A stretch of DNA of 64,000 bases from Negativibacillus massiliensis (GCF_900148495.1 NZ_FTRU01000006.1:1-64000), one strand, 5' to 3'. Shown: positions 1-8,526, counted from the first letter of the stretch. Numbers and translations are program-made. The notes: a model not told the origin generated them from the letters alone.

Positions 1-68
1 TCCGTTCGACTTGCATGTGTTAGGCGCGCCGCCAGCGTTCGTCCTGAGCCAGGATCAAACTCTTTGTA
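1..68 (-). rRNA. 16S ribosomal RNA, 5' end (truncated by window edge)
   Basis: The reverse complement of the first bases reads AGAGTTTGATCCTGGCTCAG, the universal 27F site at the 5' end of bacterial 16S rRNA, followed by the conserved GACGAACGCTGGCGGC and GCCTAACACATGCAAGTC segments. Only the first 60-70 nt are here; the gene and the rest of the rRNA operon lie to the left. The exact mature 5' end is approximate. Confidence 0.97.
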
Positions 69-415
69 AATGGTATTACAACAACTTTCGTTGTTTTAAT
101 CATATAAAAGAATTTGAAACTTAACCTTCAAACGAAATCACTTGCGTTCGTAAAGTACTTTAAGCTTCAAAGAAATTAACTTGATTCTTTGCAATCATCA
201 TGATTGTTTGCTTTCATGTTGTTCAATTTTCAAGGTCCTGCGCTTTGTTCACCGAAGTGAACTCGTTTATTATATCACACTGTTTTCAGCTTGTCAAGCA
301 CTTTTTTCAAAGTTTTTTAATTTCTTTTTGAAACCGAAGTTTCAATCGAAATCGCTTGTTTTTGGCTTACTTATGAGCTTTTTGAGCTCTCGTGTGTCGC
401 TGTCTCGCTGACAGC
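69..415 (-). other. rRNA operon leader region
   Basis: Transcribed spacer between the rRNA promoters and 16S, with no gene. On the minus strand it holds GGACCTTGAAAATTGAACAA (about 217-236), a motif common in Firmicute rRNA leaders, and a small hairpin ACAACGAAAGTTGT just before 16S. The ORF at 181-411 on the plus strand has the composition of chance reading and is ignored. Confidence 0.7.
269..297 (-). promoter_or_regulatory. rRNA promoter P2 (sigma-A)
   Basis: On the minus strand TTGACA (292-297), a 17-bp spacer and TATAAT (269-274): a full consensus sigma-A promoter facing the 16S gene. Transcription would start near 262, about 195 nt before 16S. Confidence 0.9.
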
Positions 416-421
416 TCATAT

Positions 422-450
422 ATAATATCATGCTCAAACTGATTTGTCAA
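422..450 (-). promoter_or_regulatory. rRNA promoter P1 (sigma-A)
   Basis: On the minus strand TTGACA (445-450), a 17-bp spacer and TATTAT (422-427). It lies 153 bp upstream of P2, the tandem arrangement usual for rRNA operons. A- and T-tracts directly upstream could act as an UP element. Confidence 0.88.
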
Positions 451-454
451 CACC

Positions 455-488
455 TTTTTTGAAAAAAATCCAGATTTTTTTCAAAAAA
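455..488. promoter_or_regulatory. AT-rich perfect palindrome next to rRNA P1
   Basis: TTTTTTGAAAAAAATC at 455-470 is repeated in perfect inversion at 473-488 with a 2-bp centre. It starts 4 bp upstream of the P1 -35 box, where alpha-CTD UP elements sit. It might instead form a weak A/T hairpin. Function is inferred from position only. Confidence 0.55.
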
Positions 489-508
489 GTGGGAAACTCC
501 CACTTTTT
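483..508. terminator. Bidirectional hairpin terminator between the rRNA promoters and tRNA-Arg
   Basis: AAAAAGTGGGA, loop AAC, TCCCACTTTTT: a GC core flanked by A- and T-tracts, so it can terminate in both directions. It separates the rRNA operon from whatever lies to its right. Confidence 0.7.
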
Positions 509-604
509 CCCTTATCTATGCGGGTTTTCGAACTTTTCAGTCACTCTTCGATTCTGAGTATTCCTTTCTAAAAGCAAAATAGCTTTGTGCCTCCAACTTT
601 TCTC

Positions 605-634
605 TTTACTTTTTCTTATCCTGTATGCTATAAT
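605..634 (+). promoter_or_regulatory. Promoter of tRNA-Arg
   Basis: TTTACT (605-610), 18-bp spacer, TATAAT (629-634) preceded by TATGC. The -10 box ends 20 bp before the tRNA, as expected for a short tRNA leader. Confidence 0.8.
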
Positions 635-654
635 AAATGAGTTATTTCTTTTAT

Positions 655-731
655 GTGCCCGTAGCTCAGTTGGATAGAGTGTCAGACTCCGACTCTGAAG
701 GTCGTGCGTTCGAATCGCATCGGGCATACCA
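655..731 (+). tRNA. tRNA-Arg (anticodon CCG)
   Basis: Full cloverleaf: acceptor GTGCCCG/CGGGCAT, D-stem GCTC/GAGT, anticodon stem TCAGA/TCTGA with loop CTCCGAC (anticodon CCG, reads CGG), T-arm GTGCG-TTCGAAT-CGCAT, and an encoded CCA end. It has its own promoter and terminator, so it is a single-gene unit divergent from the rRNA operon. Confidence 0.96.
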
Positions 732-733
732 CA

Positions 734-775
734 CCTGCGGTGAGCATTTCGCGCTCCGCAGGTTTTCTTTTTATT
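734..775 (+). terminator. Terminator of tRNA-Arg
   Basis: Stem CCTGCGG (734-740) with CCGCAGG (756-762), followed by TTTTCTTTTT. It starts three bases after the CCA end. Confidence 0.9.
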
Positions 776-923
776 AAACTTTCTTTGCCCGCGTCGTTGA
801 TCTTCTCTTTAATAAATACCCCCCTATTCCTGCGGTGAGCATTTTGCGTCCCGCAGATTTTTCTTTTTTAAGCTTCTTTACCTGTGCTGTCGATTTTCTC
901 TTTGATAGATACCCTCTCATTTC
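734..923 (+). repeat. Imperfect 95-bp tandem duplication carrying the tRNA terminator
   Basis: The block beginning with the terminator hairpin at 734 recurs 95 bp later, starting at 829. CCTGCGGTGAGCATTT begins both copies, and each is followed by a T-run, a CTTCTTT/CTTTCTT segment, a GTCG(T/A)T core, TTCTCTTTRATARATACCC and CTCAT/CTATT. The second hairpin has drifted but keeps a U-tract. The rest of the 732-1109 stretch holds only the next promoter. Confidence 0.8.
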
Positions 924-1035
924 TAAGACAAATATTTCCTACACCTCAGTTTTTATTCTCATCCGTAGATAACATAATCCCTAAGTCCCTTTTTGTATTG
1001 TTTAGAATCTATTCTCACATTATTCTTAAAAACAC

Positions 1036-1064
1036 CTTATATTTCTCTGGGTACACGCTATAAT
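1036..1064 (+). promoter_or_regulatory. Possible promoter of the Ntn hydrolase gene
   Basis: TATAAT at 1059-1064 is a clear -10 box; the -35 at 1036-1041 (CTTATA) is poor. It lies 45 bp before the start codon. Confidence 0.5.
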
Positions 1065-1109
1065 AGATATATAAGCATTTTACCTGTAAGTAAAAGGAGG
1101 GTTAAACTT

Positions 1110-2189
1110 ATGCATCAAAATCTACTGGAAGAACTGAATGCCGGATGCAGCGCTCTTTCCTGGAGCACACTGGATCAAAAACACTTTTGGGGGCGCAACC
1201 TCGATTTTAATCGACTTGCCGCAGAAACCAAAGTCACCTATGTTCCCCGTGGCACGGAATATTGTTTTTGTGGAACCTCTCTCGAAAACTCTGAAAATCC
1301 ACAATGCAAAACAACTTCACTCTATGCTTCTCTGGGTACCGGTCTGCTCACAGAGGGTTGTTCCCCAATTCTCTATGAAGGAATCAATGAAAAAGGATTG
1401 ATGGGCGGACAGCTTTATTACCGTGGATTTGCCCACTTTGAAGATCAGGTTCGTTCCGGAACACTTCCGCTACAACCACCATTTCTGGTCTATCACATGT
1501 TATCACAGTGTTCCAGCGTCAATGAAGTTGTCACAATGCTTCAGAATAACCTCACTTTGCTGAATATTCCTCTCTTCGGAACCGTACCAACTCTGCACTG
1601 GTCGTTCAGCGACCGCAGCGGTGAATCCATCGTAATCGAACCGGATAAAACCGGTATCAGCATTTACCGAAACACCATCGGTGTAATGACTAACAGTCCC
1701 GGTTATTCCTGGCATCGCTTAAACCTTCTCAACTACGCTGGTATCCGCGATTTGGACTACGATACATTGGAGATAGAGTGTGACCATCTGGAACAGTGCT
1801 TCTCCGGAAATGGCGCTCAGGGACTCCCAGGCGACTTTAGTTCCCCTTCCCGATTCATTCGCCTTGCCTTCCTGAAAAAGTTCTGTACAAAAGGCTCTGA
1901 CGAGCAGGATGGCATTGCAAAGATGTTCCACCTCTTCCAAAGTGCCGTTTTTCCTTTGGGAATGGTTCGCGTCAGCCAACCAGGTCATGTAACCGAACTG
2001 GATTCTGATATTGTTCCTTTCGATTACACCATCTACACTTCCATCATGTGTTCTGAGTCTCTCCGCTTTTATTGGACAAGTTATGAAAACCAGCAGATTC
2101 AGTATGTCGATTTAAACCATCTTCTTTCCTGTACGCAGCCCAAACAATTTGACTTCCAGCGTACTCCACAGTTTATCTGTCGTTCCTAA
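1110..2189 (+). CDS. Choloylglycine hydrolase / penicillin V acylase family Ntn hydrolase
   Basis: A 359-residue linear-amide hydrolase of the N-terminal-nucleophile fold; relatives cleave conjugated bile salts or penicillin V. Family residues are visible: nucleophile Cys13 in GCSALSW, GRNLDFN just after (Arg and Asp), the MTNSPGY asparagine, and SPSRFIR with the late catalytic arginine. I start at ATG 1110, nine bases after AGGAGG; the frame is open further upstream but has no ribosome site. Cys is therefore at position 13, not 2, so a 12-residue propeptide must be removed to expose the nucleophile, more like penicillin acylases than classical gut bile salt hydrolases. Substrate cannot be fixed. 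It is a single gene ending in a shared terminator. Confidence 0.88.
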   Translation: MHQNLLEELNAGCSALSWSTLDQKHFWGRNLDFNRLAAETKVTYVPRGTEYCFCGTSLENSENPQCKTTSLYASLGTGLLTEGCSPILYEGINEKGLMGGQLYYRGFAHFEDQVRSGTLPLQPPFLVYHMLSQCSSVNEVVTMLQNNLTLLNIPLFGTVPTLHWSFSDRSGESIVIEPDKTGISIYRNTIGVMTNSPGYSWHRLNLLNYAGIRDLDYDTLEIECDHLEQCFSGNGAQGLPGDFSSPSRFIRLAFLKKFCTKGSDEQDGIAKMFHLFQSAVFPLGMVRVSQPGHVTELDSDIVPFDYTIYTSIMCSESLRFYWTSYENQQIQYVDLNHLLSCTQPKQFDFQRTPQFICRS

Positions 2190-2200
2190 AACTTTGCTGC

Positions 2201-2235
2201 AAAAAAAGAGCTGCTCTAAGAGCAGCTCTTTTTAT
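2201..2235. terminator. Bidirectional terminator between convergent genes
   Basis: AGAGCTGCTCT (2207-2217) with AGAGCAGCTCT (2219-2229), A-run on the left and T-run on the right. It serves the Ntn hydrolase gene and the convergent YibE/F gene. Confidence 0.85.
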
Positions 2236-2245
2236 TTTATCTATT

Positions 2246-3406
2246 TTACTTTGTCTCTTGTACCTGAGATTCTGTTGCCTCTTTTTTATGTGTAAGGAAA
2301 ACACCAGCACACAGCGCGGTAAACGGCGCTACCGTCACCAATCCAAATGAACCAATTACTGTATGGATCATCTCTGCCGCTACATGCTTATAGTTTAAAA
2401 TATTAATCAATGGGGTTCCCTGTGCCATAAATACCATCAGCAAAGCGATATAACCGCCTGAATAAGCCAGCAGCAGAGTGGTCGTCATAGTACCCATCGC
2501 CGCACGTCCAACGTTCATGCCCGATTTTACTGCTTCTTTCCACCCGATATCCGGCCTTTTTTCTACAACTTCATAAACTGCCGATGTAATATCTACCGAC
2601 AGATCCATAATTGCACCGGAAGCACCGATAAAGATGGAAGCCATAAAAATTCTTGTCAGGTTCAAATCCTGATATCCTGCATACAGCAAACTTTCTGAGG
2701 AGGACATAACTGCACCGTGTATTTTAAACAGATCGGTAAATACGGCGCCCATGACGCAGGTAACCAGAACACCAAGAAATGTTCCCGAAACTGCCGAAGC
2801 ACATCTGCGGTCAAATCCATAGACCAGAGCAATAATCAAAAGACTCAGGATCAGGGTAAAAATCAACCCCATCCAGATTGGATTGTATCCCTTCAAATAA
2901 CTTGGAACCAGAATCTTCCATAAAGCAAGGATAGTAAGCAGGAAGCTGAGTACCGCACGGATACCGGTTCTGCCTGCAAACAGAATCAGGAAAAGAATAA
3001 AGATTGCTCCCATGACCAGTTCCATCGGAATTCGATTGTGATCGATCATTGTTACCATCAAAATCTCGTCGCCGTCATAGCTGACTACAACCTGAGCAGT
3101 ATCCCCAGGGTAAAACATTTTATCCTGCTCCAAAGAACCGTTTAGCATATTGACTCCTTCGGTCTGTTCCCCTTTAAACTTACCGCTGATGATTTCCAGT
3201 TTGCATCTCTGTTCTCCCGAACGAACCAAACCGGTATCAATGATCGCACTGTCATCGGTCTCCAAAACTTTTGCGACACACTGATCTGCTTCACGGTAAA
3301 TCTCCTGATATCCTGTCGGCAGAAAGAACAGGAACAGAATAAACAGAATACATGCCCAAACCGGCGCATTATATTGGATTTTTTCTTTTGTAAAATGATC
3401 TTTCAT
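2246..3406 (-). CDS. YibE/F family membrane protein
   Basis: 386 residues. One membrane segment near residues 17-33, a soluble extracytoplasmic-type region to about 130 (beta-rich, with a VSYDGDEILMVTM stretch), then about seven strongly hydrophobic segments to the C-terminus with conserved-looking GAIMDLSVDITSAVYEV and GTMTTTLLLAYSGGYI motifs. This matches the YibE/F family of Firmicutes, whose function is not established (transport has been suggested). It stands alone between two terminators, downstream of the alkaline phosphatase gene on the same strand. Confidence 0.85.
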   Translation of the reverse strand: MKDHFTKEKIQYNAPVWACILFILFLFFLPTGYQEIYREADQCVAKVLETDDSAIIDTGLVRSGEQRCKLEIISGKFKGEQTEGVNMLNGSLEQDKMFYPGDTAQVVVSYDGDEILMVTMIDHNRIPMELVMGAIFILFLILFAGRTGIRAVLSFLLTILALWKILVPSYLKGYNPIWMGLIFTLILSLLIIALVYGFDRRCASAVSGTFLGVLVTCVMGAVFTDLFKIHGAVMSSSESLLYAGYQDLNLTRIFMASIFIGASGAIMDLSVDITSAVYEVVEKRPDIGWKEAVKSGMNVGRAAMGTMTTTLLLAYSGGYIALLMVFMAQGTPLINILNYKHVAAEMIHTVIGSFGLVTVAPFTALCAGVFLTHKKEATESQVQETK

Positions 3407-3427
3407 ACAAGAAACCCTTTCCCATCA

Positions 3428-3462
3428 CAAAAAAGCGGACGGCAATCCATCCGCTTTTTTGC
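3428..3462 (-). terminator. Terminator after the alkaline phosphatase gene
   Basis: GCGGA (3435-3439) pairs with TCCGC (3450-3454), extended by GG/CC around a CAAT loop, with A6 and T6 flanks so that it can work on both strands. It separates phoA from the YibE/F gene. Confidence 0.82.
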
Positions 3463-3503
3463 TTTTGTTTTCAGAAACCTCACAGGAGTGTTTGGAATAT
3501 CTC

Positions 3504-5069
3504 TTATTTGATGTCCATCAGGTCTGCCAGTTTGTGGTAGATCTGAGTGTTGTCATAGAATCCACCGAACTGATCCTGTCCAACACCTTTTGCGAATACT
3601 GCTACCGGAAGACCTGTGTGGGAGTAAGAAGTAAAGTCGATACCGGATTTGTTGTTGAGCAGGTGGGTAATTGTTACAGACAGTGGTTCATAGGTTCCGT
3701 AGAGAACATATTCTTTCTGGTTTTCGGAGTCTGCTTTTTCATCAGCCAGTGTTTTTACGTAAGCATCTTTGAGCAGGCCAATTTCATACTCTGTCAGAAC
3801 CAGTTTGTCATCTTCTGCGCCGGACATTTTCAGACCAAAGAGTTCTTCAACATCTTTCATCATATCTTCGAAGGAAGTCTGGTTTTCTTTGTATTTTGCA
3901 ACGTAGTCTGTATCGAATTTAGCGTAAGAAATTTTCTGGTTGGTCAGGTTGGTCAGATAAGTGTCATAGTCTGTACCAGCATAACCGATTGTCAGACCAC
4001 CGGTTTCATGGTCGCCGGTTACCAGAATCAGAGTTTCGTCTGGATGTTCGTTTGCAAATTCAACTGCTTCATCTACTGCATCAGCCAGAGCGATGGTGTC
4101 GTTGATTGCAGAACCAGCATCGTTTGCATGGCAAGCCCAGTCGATTTTACCGCCTTCAACCATCATGAAGAAGCCTTTTTCGTTGTCAGAAAGAACTTCG
4201 ATACCCTTGTCTACATAATCGGACAGAGCCCATTCACCGTTTGCACGGTCATTTTCATAGGAGATGGAGTCACCATCTGCCAGTTTTTCGCTGATCAGCA
4301 GAACTTTTTCATCTTTGTCGCTGATTTTTTCTGCTTCAGCCTGAGTGTTTACTACTTTATATCCAGCTTTTTCTGCTCTGTCATACAGGCTTTCTTTGTC
4401 ACCGTCAGCACCGTTTGGTTTAAGCAGTGCGCCGCCTGCAAAGTAATCAAAGTCAGAAGCAATCAGTTCTTCACCAATTTCATAGTAGTTGTTTCTGCTT
4501 GCCTGATGGCAGTAGAAAGCAGCTGGGGTTGCATGGTTGAGGTTTACAGAAGATACAACACCGATGTCATAGCCTTCATCTCTGAGCTGCTCTGCAATTG
4601 TTTCGTATTTTACTGTCATGGTCTCATCCATGTTGATGGTACCGGAGTATGTTTTGTGACCGGTAGAAATGGAAGTTGCTGTAGAAGCAGAGTCTGGGCA
4701 GAAAGATGTGGAATCGTAAGTTACTGCGGAACCTGCTACTGGGAAGTTCATAAAGGTCAGTGCTTTGTTGCCGTCCAGGATATCATCGTTATCTGTGTCT
4801 GCTACTGCACCCAGATAGTCAGAAGCTGCCTGGAACTGTGGGTAGCTCATACCATCACCGATGAACAGGAATACATATTTTGGTTTTTTGGAAGTAGATG
4901 TTGTTGTTTTGTTGCTCAAAACGCGACCGCCGTTTGTCTGCATACCAGATACTGTGGAAGAAATACCTGCAGATTTTACGTCTGGAGATGCAGCATATAC
5001 ACAGCTTAACAGCATGGTACCTGCTACTGCAGCAGCAGCCACTTTCGAAATGATTTTTTTCGCTTTCAT
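3504..5069 (-). CDS. Secreted alkaline phosphatase
   Basis: 521 residues, PhoA superfamily: releases phosphate from phosphomonoesters outside the cell with a two-zinc/magnesium centre. Residues 1-26 form a Sec signal peptide (KAKK, hydrophobic core, cleavage about VYA-A); a lipobox reading LLSC-V is possible but has an unusual -2 residue. Metal-site and catalytic motifs: FIGDGMS (71-73), nucleophile Ser127 in PDSAST, EGGKIDWACHAND, TGDHETGG and a final SHTGLPV histidine. Length fits the clostridial/Bacillus enzymes (about 450-520). ATG 5069 follows GAGGAG. A PhoP-like repeat array upstream suggests phosphate-starvation control. Confidence 0.93.
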   Translation of the reverse strand: MKAKKIISKVAAAAVAGTMLLSCVYAASPDVKSAGISSTVSGMQTNGGRVLSNKTTTSTSKKPKYVFLFIGDGMSYPQFQAASDYLGAVADTDNDDILDGNKALTFMNFPVAGSAVTYDSTSFCPDSASTATSISTGHKTYSGTINMDETMTVKYETIAEQLRDEGYDIGVVSSVNLNHATPAAFYCHQASRNNYYEIGEELIASDFDYFAGGALLKPNGADGDKESLYDRAEKAGYKVVNTQAEAEKISDKDEKVLLISEKLADGDSISYENDRANGEWALSDYVDKGIEVLSDNEKGFFMMVEGGKIDWACHANDAGSAINDTIALADAVDEAVEFANEHPDETLILVTGDHETGGLTIGYAGTDYDTYLTNLTNQKISYAKFDTDYVAKYKENQTSFEDMMKDVEELFGLKMSGAEDDKLVLTEYEIGLLKDAYVKTLADEKADSENQKEYVLYGTYEPLSVTITHLLNNKSGIDFTSYSHTGLPVAVFAKGVGQDQFGGFYDNTQIYHKLADLMDIK

Positions 5070-5128
5070 AGTACACTCTCCTCATTTTTGTTTGCTTTGT
5101 TTCTGCTCCTATATCTTAATAAATTTTT

Positions 5129-5167
5129 GTAAAAGTCGCATTGTAGAACGCGTTAAAGCTATGTTAA
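5129..5167 (-). promoter_or_regulatory. Candidate PhoP box upstream of alkaline phosphatase
   Basis: Read on the minus strand: TTAACA (5162-5167), 5 bp, TTAACG (5151-5156), 5 bp, TACAAT (5140-5145), 5 bp, TTTTAC (5129-5134). An 11-bp spaced series of TT(A/T)ACA-like hexamers is the known Bacillus PhoP pattern; two of the four units fit well. Inference from motif and gene. Confidence 0.45.
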
Positions 5168-5264
5168 ACTATTTACGATTCCGTCACACTTTGGTAAAAT
5201 ATGAACAGAAATGGCAAAAATTCCTTTACTTTCTACCAGACCCATTCTCTTTTGGAGGTGTTTT

Positions 5265-6368
5265 ATGAAACATACCACGCCATTTTTTTACTCTTCCTTT
5301 GCCTGCACCGCATCCAACTGTTCTGACAGTTGCTGCATCGGCTGGGAAATTGATATTGATCAAAAGACTGCATCCTATTATCATACACTTTCTCAAAAAG
5401 AGGATTTTTCCTTCGGAAAACGCTTAAAAGAAGAAATATCCTATAAAGATATTCCGCACTTCATTTTGACCCCAAATGAACGCTGCCCTTTTTTAAACCA
5501 CCAAAATCTCTGTGATATCTATATCCATCTTGGAGAAGAACATCTATGTGAAATCTGCACCCAGCATCCCCGATTTCACGAATGGTTCGGCAACTATAAG
5601 GAAAGTGGTCTCGGTCTTTGCTGTGAAGAGGCAGCACGTCTTCTTCTTTCTTCTCCTGAACCCTTGACCTTCCGTACCACTGTGATAGAGGAAGAAGAGG
5701 ATAAAACTCCTTTTGATAAGGTACTCCTTGATCAGCTGCTTTGTCTGAGAAAAGAAATGTTTGCTCTTTTGCAGGACCGAACAAAAACTTTTTCTTCCCG
5801 CCTCTCTAATCTCCTTTTCCTTGCTGAGCAGGCACAACAACAGCTTGATAACGGAGATCTTCCTTCTTCATTTTCACAGACACCTTCCTTTTCCACTTTT
5901 GGCACCAATCCTGTGGAAAATCTTGATCTTCTCCTTTCCTTTTTGCAGACCCTCGAACCCATCGATCTTGGCTGGCCCGATCGCCTTTCCTGCATTCAAA
6001 AGGAACTTCCTGCCCTGTTAAGCAATCGGGAACAATTCCTTTCTGCCCTCCATGAAAGAATGTATGAATATGAACATCTGTGTGTCTATTTTCTCTACCG
6101 CTACCTGCTCAAAGCCACTTGGGATGAGGATATCCTTTCCCGCGTAAAATTTGCGATCTTTTCTGTCAGCATAATTTTTCTGTTGGGACTTTATGATTTT
6201 TCCAAAAATGGACAATATTCCCTTCTTGATCAAATTCAAAACACCAAAGCATACTCCAAAGAAATCGAGTACTGCGACGAAAATCTGGAATCTGTTTTGG
6301 AGCAAAGTTGGAATCTGCCAGCCTTTTCTACCGCTGCACTGATAGATTTGATCTCTGCTCTGTTTTAG
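5265..6368 (+). CDS. FliB-like (flagellin lysine-N-methylase family) cysteine-rich protein
   Basis: 367 residues. The N-terminal third carries the family cysteines: FACTASNCSDSCCIGW near residues 12-27, then RCPFLNHQNLC, EEHLCEICTQHPRF and GLGLCCEEAARLL, a pattern proposed to bind a metal or Fe-S cluster. The helical C-terminal part is less conserved. Salmonella FliB methylates flagellin lysines, but no flagellar gene is in this window, and such proteins are common in non-motile clostridia, so the target here is unknown. Start ATG 5265 follows GGAGG by eight bases; the ORF extends upstream without a ribosome site. Confidence 0.8.
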   Translation: MKHTTPFFYSSFACTASNCSDSCCIGWEIDIDQKTASYYHTLSQKEDFSFGKRLKEEISYKDIPHFILTPNERCPFLNHQNLCDIYIHLGEEHLCEICTQHPRFHEWFGNYKESGLGLCCEEAARLLLSSPEPLTFRTTVIEEEEDKTPFDKVLLDQLLCLRKEMFALLQDRTKTFSSRLSNLLFLAEQAQQQLDNGDLPSSFSQTPSFSTFGTNPVENLDLLLSFLQTLEPIDLGWPDRLSCIQKELPALLSNREQFLSALHERMYEYEHLCVYFLYRYLLKATWDEDILSRVKFAIFSVSIIFLLGLYDFSKNGQYSLLDQIQNTKAYSKEIEYCDENLESVLEQSWNLPAFSTAALIDLISALF

Positions 6369-6410
6369 ACAAAATAAAAAGGACTGCATCTGCAGTCCTT
6401 TTTATTTTGT
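6369..6410. terminator. Bidirectional terminator, perfect 20-bp inverted repeat
   Basis: Positions 6369-6388 and 6391-6410 are perfect inverted copies around a TC centre, with GGACTGCA at the core and A/T-rich arms. It serves the FliB-like gene and the convergent glpK. Confidence 0.92.
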
Positions 6411-6415
6411 CTTGA

Positions 6416-7900
6416 TTACATTGCCCATCCTTTGCTGCGTTCAACCGCTCTGTGCCAGTCACGCAGCAGCTTTTCCCGACGTTCTGCCTTCATCTGAGAC
6501 TGGAACACCGTATCACAATTCCATAATTTTCGGATTTCATCAGTATCCTTCCAGACACCCACTGCAAGGCCGGCCAGATAAGCTGCACCCAATGCGGTGG
6601 TTTCCCGAATCATCGGTCTGCGAACCTCACAATCCAGCACATCTGCCTGAAACTGCATCAGAAAAGCATCGCGGCTTGCTCCGCCATCCACTTTCAGCTC
6701 CCGAATCGACACACCGGTATCCTTTTCCATCGCTTTGACCAGATCATAACTTTGATATGCGATGGATTCCTGCGCTGCACGGATAATATGTTCCCGTTTG
6801 GTTCCTCTGGTGATGCCGATGATACATCCGCGCGCATACATATCCCAGTGCGGAGCACCAAGCCCTGTAAATGCCGGAACCAGATAAACTCCTCCGGTAT
6901 CCTCCACCTTCTGGGCATAATATTCCGCATCCTTTGATTCGTTGATAAAGCGCATCTCGTCACGAATCCACTGAATCACCGCACCGCCGACAAAAACGCT
7001 TCCTTCCAGTGCATACTGCACTTTGCCATTCATCCCGATCGCAATGGTCGTGATCAATCCATTTTGACTAAAACATGGCTTATCGCCGGTATTCATCAGC
7101 AAAAAGCAGCCTGTTCCATATGTATTTTTGGCCTGTCCCTGTTCAAAACAGCACTGTCCAAACAACGCTGCCTGCTGATCTCCTGCAATTCCTGCAATTG
7201 GAATCTCTTCCCCCTGGATAGTGGTATAAGCATAAATTTCGCTGCTGTTTTTTACCTGCGGCAGCATCTGCACCGGAATATCCAGCGCATCCAGCAGTTT
7301 CTCGTCCCAGCTTAAGGTATTGATGTTAAACAGCATTGTTCGGGAAGCATTGGTGTAATCGGTAACATGAACCTTTCCACCGCTCAGTTTCCAGATCAGC
7401 CAGCTGTCTACCGTTCCAAACAGGATCTCTCCTTTTTTCGCACGTTCTCTGCCCTGCGGTACATGATCCAGAATCCATGCAATCTTGGTGGCAGAAAAAT
7501 AAGCATCCGGCACCAGACCGGTCGTTTTGCGGATATATTCTTCCAAGCCCTGCTGCTTTAACTGATCAATCCGGTCCGCTGTCCGGCGGCATTGCCAGAC
7601 AATGGCATTGTATACCGGACGTCCGGTCTTTGCGTCCCAAAGAATGGTTGTTTCCCTCTGATTGGTGATGCCGATTCCCTTGATGTCTTTGACATCCACA
7701 CCGCTTTGTGCGATTACTTCCATCATCACTGCATACTGTGACGAATAAATCTCCATCGGGTCATGCTCTACCCAACCCTCTTTGGGATAGTGCTGAGTAA
7801 ATTCCTTCTGCGAAATTCCAATGATATTCTGTTGTTTGTCAAACAGAATTGCCCTCGAACTGGTTGTTCCCTGATCCAGCGCAAGAATATACTGAGCCAC
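6416..7900 (-). CDS. glpK: Glycerol kinase
   Basis: 494 residues, the usual length. FGGY-family kinase: ATP plus glycerol to glycerol-3-phosphate in the cytoplasm. Opening [16 protein letters not shown] is the phosphate-binding loop; [43 protein letters not shown] and the late [17 protein letters not shown] follow in order. Start is GTG at 7900, seven bases after GGAGG. No glycerol facilitator or GlpO/GlpD gene lies nearby; the gene is the last of a minus-strand run after a DUF308 membrane protein and ends at a strong terminator. Confidence 0.96.
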   Translation of the reverse strand: MAQYILALDQGTTSSRAILFDKQQNIIGISQKEFTQHYPKEGWVEHDPMEIYSSQYAVMMEVIAQSGVDVKDIKGIGITNQRETTILWDAKTGRPVYNAIVWQCRRTADRIDQLKQQGLEEYIRKTTGLVPDAYFSATKIAWILDHVPQGRERAKKGEILFGTVDSWLIWKLSGGKVHVTDYTNASRTMLFNINTLSWDEKLLDALDIPVQMLPQVKNSSEIYAYTTIQGEEIPIAGIAGDQQAALFGQCCFEQGQAKNTYGTGCFLLMNTGDKPCFSQNGLITTIAIGMNGKVQYALEGSVFVGGAVIQWIRDEMRFINESKDAEYYAQKVEDTGGVYLVPAFTGLGAPHWDMYARGCIIGITRGTKREHIIRAAQESIAYQSYDLVKAMEKDTGVSIRELKVDGGASRDAFLMQFQADVLDCEVRRPMIRETTALGAAYLAGLAVGVWKDTDEIRKLWNCDTVFQSQMKAERREKLLRDWHRAVERSKGWAM

Positions 7901-7936
7901 AAAATCTCCTCCCGTATTCTTCTTTAGAAAGCTTCC

Positions 7937-8467
7937 TTAGGAAAACTTTTTCATTGTCAGTCCGACCCAGATTCCCATAATACCATCCACCAAAATGACG
8001 CCTCCCAGCACTCTTACCGTGATGACCAGTGCACCAAATGGATTGAGAATCAAAAGTACACCAAGCAGTGCAATCAGTACTGCTGCAAGTAATGCTGCCC
8101 GCCATTTTGGGTAACCATATTTTTGCAGCATCATCGCACGCTGTGCTTTGGAAATTCCCTCAATCAGAACAAGCACACCCAGGATAATCGGCAAAATTGC
8201 AAAGATACCACCCGGATTTGTAAAAGAAAAGATACCGATTCCCACCAGAATAATTCCCAGAATCAATTCCCAGGTAAACAGAGGAGAGTATTCACGGTTT
8301 CTAAAATAGGACACTATTTTTAAAATGCCATAAATTAACGCCACTGCCCCGATTGCGTAGGTAATCACGTTCAAGGATTGCTGCGGAAAAACAAGCAGAA
8401 GAAGTCCTGCTATAATACCAATTCCCGCCATAACATATTCGTCTAACTCAATGTGAATAGATTTCAT
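7937..8467 (-). CDS. DUF308 (HdeD-like) membrane protein
   Basis: 176 residues, almost wholly hydrophobic, with about six short membrane segments in repeated pairs (GIIAGLLLLVFP, AVALIYGILKIV, LILGIILVGIGIFSF, IILGVLVLIEGI, LIALLGVLLIL, LGGVILVDGIMG). Glycine-rich paired helices of this kind define DUF308; in E. coli HdeD is linked with acid stress, but most members are uncharacterised. ATG 8467 lies eight bases after GGAGG. It sits 36 bp upstream of glpK on the same strand, so co-transcription is likely. Confidence 0.82.
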   Translation of the reverse strand: MKSIHIELDEYVMAGIGIIAGLLLLVFPQQSLNVITYAIGAVALIYGILKIVSYFRNREYSPLFTWELILGIILVGIGIFSFTNPGGIFAILPIILGVLVLIEGISKAQRAMMLQKYGYPKWRAALLAAVLIALLGVLLILNPFGALVITVRVLGGVILVDGIMGIWVGLTMKKFS

Positions 8468-8526
8468 CTTTCATTCCTCCCTGATAGATTTTTCGTTTTC
8501 TATCTTTCCCCTTTTTCTGCTTAAAA

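Noticed and set aside
512-727. 71-residue minus-strand frame over the tRNA-Arg gene
   Set aside because: The peptide (MPDAIRTHDLQSRSLTLYP) is the well-known spurious translation across a tRNA gene.
3459-5009. 516-residue frame antisense to the alkaline phosphatase gene
   Set aside because: Composition is extremely rich in Cys, Phe and Val with no family similarity, and the opposite strand has a clear enzyme with a ribosome site. A shadow of codon bias.
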